Positions 58,352-64,000 of a DNA stretch of 64,000 bases are shown piece after piece. Under the pieces are notes generated by a model that worked only from the letters and a program-made list of their open reading frames with translations, was not told the origin of the DNA and searched no databases. The stretch lies in the NCBI GenBank assembly GCA_033439795.1, contig JAUTDP010000006.1:3162001-3226000 (forward strand). Direction: 5' to 3'. How positions within the stretch are numbered: the stretch's first letter is position 1; the number at the start of each line of letters is the position of its first letter. The translations under genes and the position numbers were made by a program. The stretch comes from Sordaria brevicollis (taxonomy: Eukaryota > Ascomycota > Sordariomycetes > Sordariales > Sordariaceae).

Positions 58352-61170
58352 AACCGAAGAAAATCGTAATTAATAATAGCGATATATTTTTTAATAAATA
58401 AAATAAAAGCATTAATATTTAAATTAAACCAATTAAATATAGTAGGTTCCTTAGTAAGGATTTCCCTCTAAAGGAAGCGAAGTAAAGGATTATTCGTAAA
58501 AAGAAGGAAACCGGCGTTAGAATTGGAAAAAAATATTATACTAATTTACTATAAAGAATTTTTATTTAATAATTTTATTTTTATTACTATTATTAATATT
58601 TTATTATATTTAAAAGGAGAAAGCTACCGGGAAGAAAAATGAAGAATAATTATAAATAAAAACGTACCTTTCTTATATTTTTTTAGTAGATAATCCTCGA
58701 AGGAAAAAGCCGATAGAAACTATCCTCTTAAAATTATTTATATTATATACCCTATAATTACGAAAAACCTTTAAATTGGATAAGAAAAATAATATCCGTT
58801 TATTTAAAATAATTTCGCAAGGTTTTAAAATTTTAATTAATTATAAAAAGGGTTATAAACGCCGTTTTAAAGTACTTTTTTACTAAAAATAACGGGAAAG
58901 GTATTTTAATCTTAAAATTCGATTATAAATTAAGATTTTCGACTATACCGAAAAGTTAAAAAATTATACTAAGGGAAATTGGATAAAATTTACCTACTTT
59001 ACCGCTTAAAACTTTAAATATAAATAAGATAAATAGAAATTAAAAGGAATAAATTTAGAGTATTATAAATAACCTATAAAAGGAAATTAAAAGAAAGGGA
59101 AGAATTTACAATTTTTCGACCTCGTAAATAATTTACAAAACGGGTATAAAAACCCTTTATTTATAACCCTTCCTTTCCTTCTTTTTCTTCCTCTTATATA
59201 TTAAAAGCCCTTCTACATTAAACCTTCTATCCCCCAAAACTTTAATATTAACTAAAATACTATTTAATATAAATTCTTCTAACTTTAATTATAATAATTT
59301 ACCCCCGATCTCTATTATAAAAATACCGAATAATTACCCTCCCGCAGTCTTTAAAATTATTCGGCGTTAAAATTAAAAGAATAAAATTTGGCCCTAATTC
59401 GGTAATATAATTATTAAAAAAATTTATCCCCTTCGTACTAGAAATAATTTAATCCATCGTAATAAGCCTTAAGATTAGAAATACCCTAAAATTAATTAAT
59501 AATAAAATATTATCCCTAATAAAAATCCGACCTACTTAATTATTAGAAAGCCCGATAATAATAAATAAATAATTAAAATTATACTCTACTATATAATTAT
59601 TCCTCCCGTCCTAAGATAGCCCAATAAATAATTAACCCCGACTATATCCTAAAATATAATAATATTAAAATTAATTAATATATAATACTTAATGAATATT
59701 AAGAATTAGTAAGAAGGAGAAATAATTTATATTAATTTATATTAAATATTACGAAAATATAACGATTAAATTTATACTTTAATAAACCTAATTACTATTA
59801 TTAAATATAGTAAACTTTATATTAAAAATATTAATATTCGAAATAATTTAAAGCTAATCCGATATTAATATTTCCCTATTATAATTAATAATTATTTCGT
59901 TTTTATAATCTTTAATTAAAGAAAGACGTTTTAATTTCTTTATAATAATTTTTATAATTAATAATACGAACGGAAAGTTATAAAAACTTATAAAATATTC
60001 GCAATTAAGAACTATATTTTTCTAATACCGATAAAAGATCGAATCCCTAATATTTCTAATAATTAGAAATAATTCAATATAATATTCTTAATATAATAAA
60101 GAATTTAAATTTATAACTTTTAAATTTTAAAAATAGCCCGAATTTTCTTTATCGAAATAAAGCGTTAAAGAAAACCTATTAATAAATTACTTTAAAGGTC
60201 TATAATAATTAAATTTTAGGAATAAAGTAAATATTAGTAAAAATATAATTAAATCCCTAATATAAAATAATTTAAAAATATTATAATTCGGTAATAAATA
60301 AAAGTAATATATAACGCCCTTTTAACGTAGTAAATGAGAAAGAATTTACTTTCGAAAAATTAAAGGTAATTAATTTATACAATTATAAAAAGGAAAAACG
60401 GAGAAGAAAATTTTAATCCCTAACCTAAATTCTTCACGAATTTAATATATTAAAAAGGTTATTTAAACGAATATCGCCCTATTAAAATAGCTAAGTACTA
60501 ATTAGTATAAGAATTTACTAATTTCCCTTATTTTCCCCGTCCTCCTAGATAAAAACCCATTATCTAATCCCTCCCTAAAATTAAAATTACCCTACTTAAT
60601 AATAATTTTACTAATAATATTTCTTTAATAATTATTAGTATATAATTAAAAAGAAATTGCAATAATACTTTAATATTTTTTACTAAAAAGAAATAACTAT
60701 TACCGCTAATTCCTAAAGCGAAGAGGAAGCGTATAAAGGAATAATAAATATTAATAATTAATATTAATAACTATAAGGGAAAAGAAATCGTTATAATTAA
60801 TAATTTCGTTTTATTTAATAAATTTAGTATAGATAATTAACTCCCGCTTACTAATAAATTTCAAAAATTTAATAATACAGTCTTCGATATTAAATATACT
60901 CCGATATTATCCCGATATATTATATTTACAAATTATATTCAAAATATAGAATATATTATTATATTAATAGCCTAGAATAAAAAGAAGATCGGTTAAAAAG
61001 AAAATAAGTAAAAGATAAAGCGTAAATTAGTTTAGAAAGAGAAAAAAAGAAGAGAGAAAGAATTTAAGAAATTAAAAAGGTAAAAAAAGAAGAGGTCGGT
61101 TAAAAAGGATTAAAATAATTATTAATAAATTTAACTTTATAGGATTAGTAAATAAATTTAAAGGGAAATT
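58352..61170. other. Unexplained RIP-degraded part of element B, right of C
   Basis: 2.8 kb with CpA/TpG depletion and no domain I can name, ending in the purine tract next to the 3' LTR of B. It could be a B-specific accessory region or another decayed insertion whose ends I could not find. Confidence 0.35.
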
Positions 61171-61793
61171 TGAAATAGGGCGGATAAATAAATATAAAGG
61201 TATACGGCTAGATAATAGATTTTTTCCGAATTTTTTCGAAAATTTTTCGTAATTTTTCATTCTAGAGGAATTTTTCCAAGGATTTTCCCTAGTTATAATT
61301 TAAAAAAAGAGGTATAAAATAAGGATATATTATAATAAATTAATTTAAAGGAAGTATAATAATAATATATTAAGTAAATTAAAAAAGAAAGTTGTAGAAT
61401 AAATTTCGGACTTTTATATAGAAAGAAGGAAAGTTTTAAAAGAATAAAAGGAGAGAAGGGTAATTAGAAAAAAAAGAAGGAAAGTTAAGCAATTTTTACT
61501 AAAATAATAATTAAATTTCATTCAATCTTTGAGATAAAAATCTTCTTTAATTTGGTAAAAATTAACTCCTTAATTAAGTCTTTGAAACTTCCTAACCCTG
61601 CTTCTATAATAGGTAAAAGAAAAGATATAGTTAAGTCGAAAAAGATGTTCCTACTATTAGATTGCTCCTTTCTCCCCTATAGATTTACTCCCCTTTCTAC
61701 TCTTTTAATCTTATTAAAAGTTTTTGATATAGCTCCTTTCCCAATTATTATAGTGGTAGTGGTTGTTTGGGGTTGTTTTTCTTCCCCATTTTA
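61171..61793 (+). repeat. 3' LTR of element B
   Basis: About 623 bp. The inner (left) end is converted, the outer (right) 300 bp retain CTTTGAGA, GGTAAAAATTAACTCC, GATGTTCC, AGTGGTAGTGGTTG that are converted in the 5' copy. Confidence 0.9.
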
Positions 61794-62150
61794 ATATACT
61801 AATTACATTTTAATAGTATATTAATTACATCCTCCGCGATTATTTAAACTCGTTTTATACTATTTATATAAATAATATACTTATTTATTCCTCCGGATCT
61901 TTAAAAGACTATAAATAAAAAATATATTTAATCTTTATTAAATTATTAAAAGCCGGCCTCTATTTAAATTTAAATAAATATAAATTTAATATAAAGAAGG
62001 TTAAGTATTTAAATTTTATTATTTATATTAATATTAACGTATAGGTTAACCCCAAAAAGGTTAAAATAATTTTAAATTAACTTCCCCCTATTTTTTAAAA
62101 AAATATATAGAACTTTCTAAAATTTATTAATTATTATTATATATTTATTC
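61794..62150 (+). pseudogene. Reverse transcriptase of element A, 3' part
   Basis: Resumes exactly after insertion B: YINYILRDYLNSFYTIYINN then ILIYSSGSLKDYK, LLKAGLYLNLNKYKFNIKK, VKYLNFII. This is the fingers-palm continuation of the RT that stops at 46,219. Catalytic YIDD reads YINN. Confidence 0.85.
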
Positions 62151-62279
62151 TTTAATTTTTAAAAGTAATTACCCCTTTATTAAAGTTAATTAATAAAGAA
62201 ATTGCTTTTAAATAAATTAAAAAGTGCGAAAGCGCTTTTTAACTTTTAAAGACTTTATTTACGAAAATTCCGATTTTAA

Positions 62280-62690
62280 CGGAATTCGATCCGGATAAGA
62301 AAATATTTTTAAAAATAAATTATAATAAATTTACTTTAAACGGGGTTATTTCCTAAAAAGTAAATAAAAACGGTAAGGATATAATTTATAAAATTATAAG
62401 CTTCTATTCCTAAAAATTTAACTTTACCGAACGGAATTACTTTATTTATAATAAAGAAATATTTATTATTATTAATTACTTAAAATAATAATCGGCGGAA
62501 TTGCGGAGCTATAAATTATTTACTATCCTAACGGATTATTAGAATTTTAAATATTTTATAAAATTAAAGAAATTTTCGGAATAATAAACGCGGTAGGTAG
62601 AATATTTCTCCCGGTTTAATTTCTAAATCGAATATAAGCCTAATAAAAACGGAATAATCCTTAATGCCCTCTTTCGACGAAATTAAAATA
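62280..62690 (+). pseudogene. RNase H relic of element A
   Basis: EFDPDKKIFLKINYNKFTLNG, KFNFTERNYFIYNKEIFIII, LRSYKLFTILTDY and YFSRFNF..EYKPNKNGI follow the gypsy RNase H order. Confidence 0.85.
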
Positions 62691-62849
62691 TACCCACGGA
62701 CTAAAACCGTAAAGTACAAAACATTTAAATAATACTAAACTCCGCTCTTAAAAACTATATTCCGTTCCGTATCTCAACGGCCCGGGTAATCCGCTTAAGG
62801 AAGGAAGGTATAAATATATTTAAAAATCCGGATTTATAATAATTTTAAT

Positions 62850-64000
62850 TATAGACGGAATTCTACAATTCCTTATATTAATAAATAAAGGAAGCCGTCC
62901 TTTATAATAACCGCTATTTCGACCCGTTCTTAAAATTCAAAATTCAAATTACAAATTACTCTATTAACTCCTTCGGCCGCCTTCATTACTAAAATCGTCT
63001 TTAAATTTTAGGAGCCTTTATATATACCGAATTTAAATTAATTATATTACTAAATACCGATTAACGTTTTAATATCTTCTATACTATTTTAATTTAAATT
63101 ATTTATAGTTTATATATATTAGAATATTTTAATAAAAAAAGTATTATTATAATATTTTCTTAATATTTTTATTAACCTCTCCTTAATTTTTACGTCCGGT
63201 AATTCCTCTACAATTACTATACTTACAATTCTACGAAGGTTTAGAGGGAATAAAAGAAAAGCCTCCTATATTTATTATTAATCCTAGAATAATTTAATAA
63301 AAATATATAAATAAACTTTATTATTAATTTCCTAAAATTTAATAGTAATATTTATCTTTAAATTATAAAAAATAAGCTTAATAAAATCGTATTCTTCGAA
63401 TTTATACCCTCTATAAAAACGGAATTCTACGCCGAACGTTTCCTCTAATATTTCATTCACTACTACAATTTTTTAAAATCTATTATTAACAATCGTAATT
63501 CTAATTAAACTAACCGCTTTTAAACTAAATTATATAAATTCCTAAACATTAAACGTTTACTTAATACCATTTATTACTTATAGACTAATAAAGGCCTAAA
63601 GTATATAAATTAGGAAATTTACGCCTACCTATATATAATCGTCAATTATATTCAAAATAATTAAAATAAATAGTACCCTATAACGTAATTAATTATTAAT
63701 AACCGAATTAATACTTTAATAAATATATTTCCGTTCTTTATTACTTATAAATTCGACCCCGAATTCCCGGTCTCTATAATCAAAAACCCTTCCGATCGTT
63801 AATTTTTACCCTTATTTTTTAAGAAGCGGGCTTAAAAATTCGTTAAAAAACTATAATAAATTACGGACCTATATTAAATTATTATAACGGCTACTATTTA
63901 AGAATAAAAAAAATTCGTTAATTATAATTAATAATTTATAAAACGCTTCGTAATTAGGGATAAAATTTAATTTAATTTTAAAAATTATATTACTAACCGT
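62850..64000 (+). pseudogene. Integrase relic of element A, cut by window end
   Basis: Late integrase blocks are legible: RLLNTIYYLQTNKGLKYIN, EIYAYLYIIVNYIQNN, INNRINT, FFITYKFDPEFPVSI, matching the STAYHPQTDGQ...Y.N....W..LP....YN pattern with catalytic context blurred by stops. Confidence 0.75.

Larger units (their letters stand above)
46220..61793 (+). mobile_element. LTR retrotransposon B inserted in RT of element A (15.6 kb, contains C)
   Basis: Direct LTRs of about 623 bp at 46220-46842 and 61171-61793 open TGAGATGGGG/TGAAATAGGG and close CCCYATTTTA. ATAT follows the right LTR and precedes the left one (AATAT if the terminal A is counted), a 4-5 bp target duplication. A purine tract (AAAGGGAAA) abuts the right LTR, so it reads on the plus strand. 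Order: Gag region about 47.9-49.9 kb, protease near 50.25 kb, RT about 51.6-52.3 kb, RNase H about 52.4-52.9 kb, integrase to about 54.5 kb, then unexplained sequence to 61.17 kb that contains element C. Without C it is still about 13.5 kb, long for a gypsy element. Confidence 0.85.
33191..64000. repeat. RIP-mutated AT-rich block of nested retrotransposons
   Basis: From about 33,190 to the window end the sequence is strongly AT-rich, CpA and TpG are nearly absent, TpA is in great excess, and CpG, CpC and CpT persist. That is the footprint of repeat-induced point mutation. No gene-length reading frame survives, apart from small chance frames. Interrupted translations still show Gag, protease, reverse transcriptase, RNase H, integrase and chromodomain blocks. 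Four LTR elements are delimited within it. Confidence 0.95.
43348..64000 (+). mobile_element. Ty3/gypsy element A, interrupted by B, runs off the window
   Basis: A candidate LTR starts TGTTATGGGGC at 43348 and has an unmutated GC-rich first 170 bp. Downstream on the plus strand: Gag (about 44.04-44.52 kb), a zinc-knuckle relic near 44.86 kb, protease near 45.16 kb, RT from about 45.75 kb to 46,219, then, after the 15.6-kb insertion B, the rest of RT from 61,794, RNase H (about 62.28-62.68 kb) and integrase to the window end. The second LTR lies outside the window. The purine run just left of 43348 leaves open that this LTR belongs to a different element. Confidence 0.75.

Noticed and set aside
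33191..64000. Mitochondrial DNA as the reason for AT-richness
   Set aside because: CpG is retained while CpA/TpG are specifically lost, and gypsy Pol relics with LTRs are present; this is RIP, not organellar sequence.

Overview
The window looks like a nuclear contig from a filamentous ascomycete (Pezizomycotina, most likely a Sordariomycete). It has short introns (47-115 nt) with CTAAC/CTGAC-type branch sites, strongly C-ending codons, fungal gene families (TRAPP Trs85, INCENP/Sli15, Rad18, Esa1), and a long AT-rich tract with the signature of repeat-induced point mutation (RIP): CpA and TpG almost absent, TpA in excess.

Positions 1-33,190 are ordinary gene-bearing DNA. In order: a PLP-dependent aminotransferase (minus, one microsatellite-swollen intron, reading frame broken in C-runs); a small TA-flanked MITE; the MYST acetyltransferase Esa1 (minus, probable GC-AG intron); the nucleolar 3'-5' exonuclease Rex4 (plus, divergent from Esa1, frame broken in a G-run); a cyclopropane-fatty-acid synthase (minus, convergent with Rex4, 5' end problematic); RNase H2 subunit C (minus); Trs85 (minus); a possible orphan ORF; a secreted three-exon polysaccharide deacetylase (plus); INCENP (minus, three exons); and Rad18 (plus, divergent from INCENP, two exons). 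These are unlinked housekeeping functions (chromatin, RNA processing, lipid modification, genome stability, vesicle traffic, chromosome segregation, DNA damage tolerance) plus one accessory secreted enzyme. I see no gene cluster.

Positions 33,190-64,000 are one RIP-degraded block of nested retroelements with no intact gene. I resolve a 7.28-kb Ty3/gypsy chromovirus on the minus strand (35,002-42,279, 265-bp LTRs); a plus-strand Ty3/gypsy element 'A' starting near 43,348 and running off the window end, whose reverse transcriptase is split by a 15.6-kb LTR element 'B' (46,220-61,793, 623-bp LTRs); and inside B a 2.1-kb gag-only LTR element 'C' (56,247-58,346, 236-bp LTRs, perfect 5-bp target duplication). 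The order of insertion is A, then B, then C.

The most striking pattern is that in every LTR pair the outward-facing end of each LTR keeps CpA/TpG while the inward-facing copy of the same bases is converted, so RIP fades at the outer edges of each insertion. Three genes carry single-base frame breaks in G/C homopolymers, which points to consensus errors at least as much as to gene decay. I found no credible new defence or biosynthetic system.
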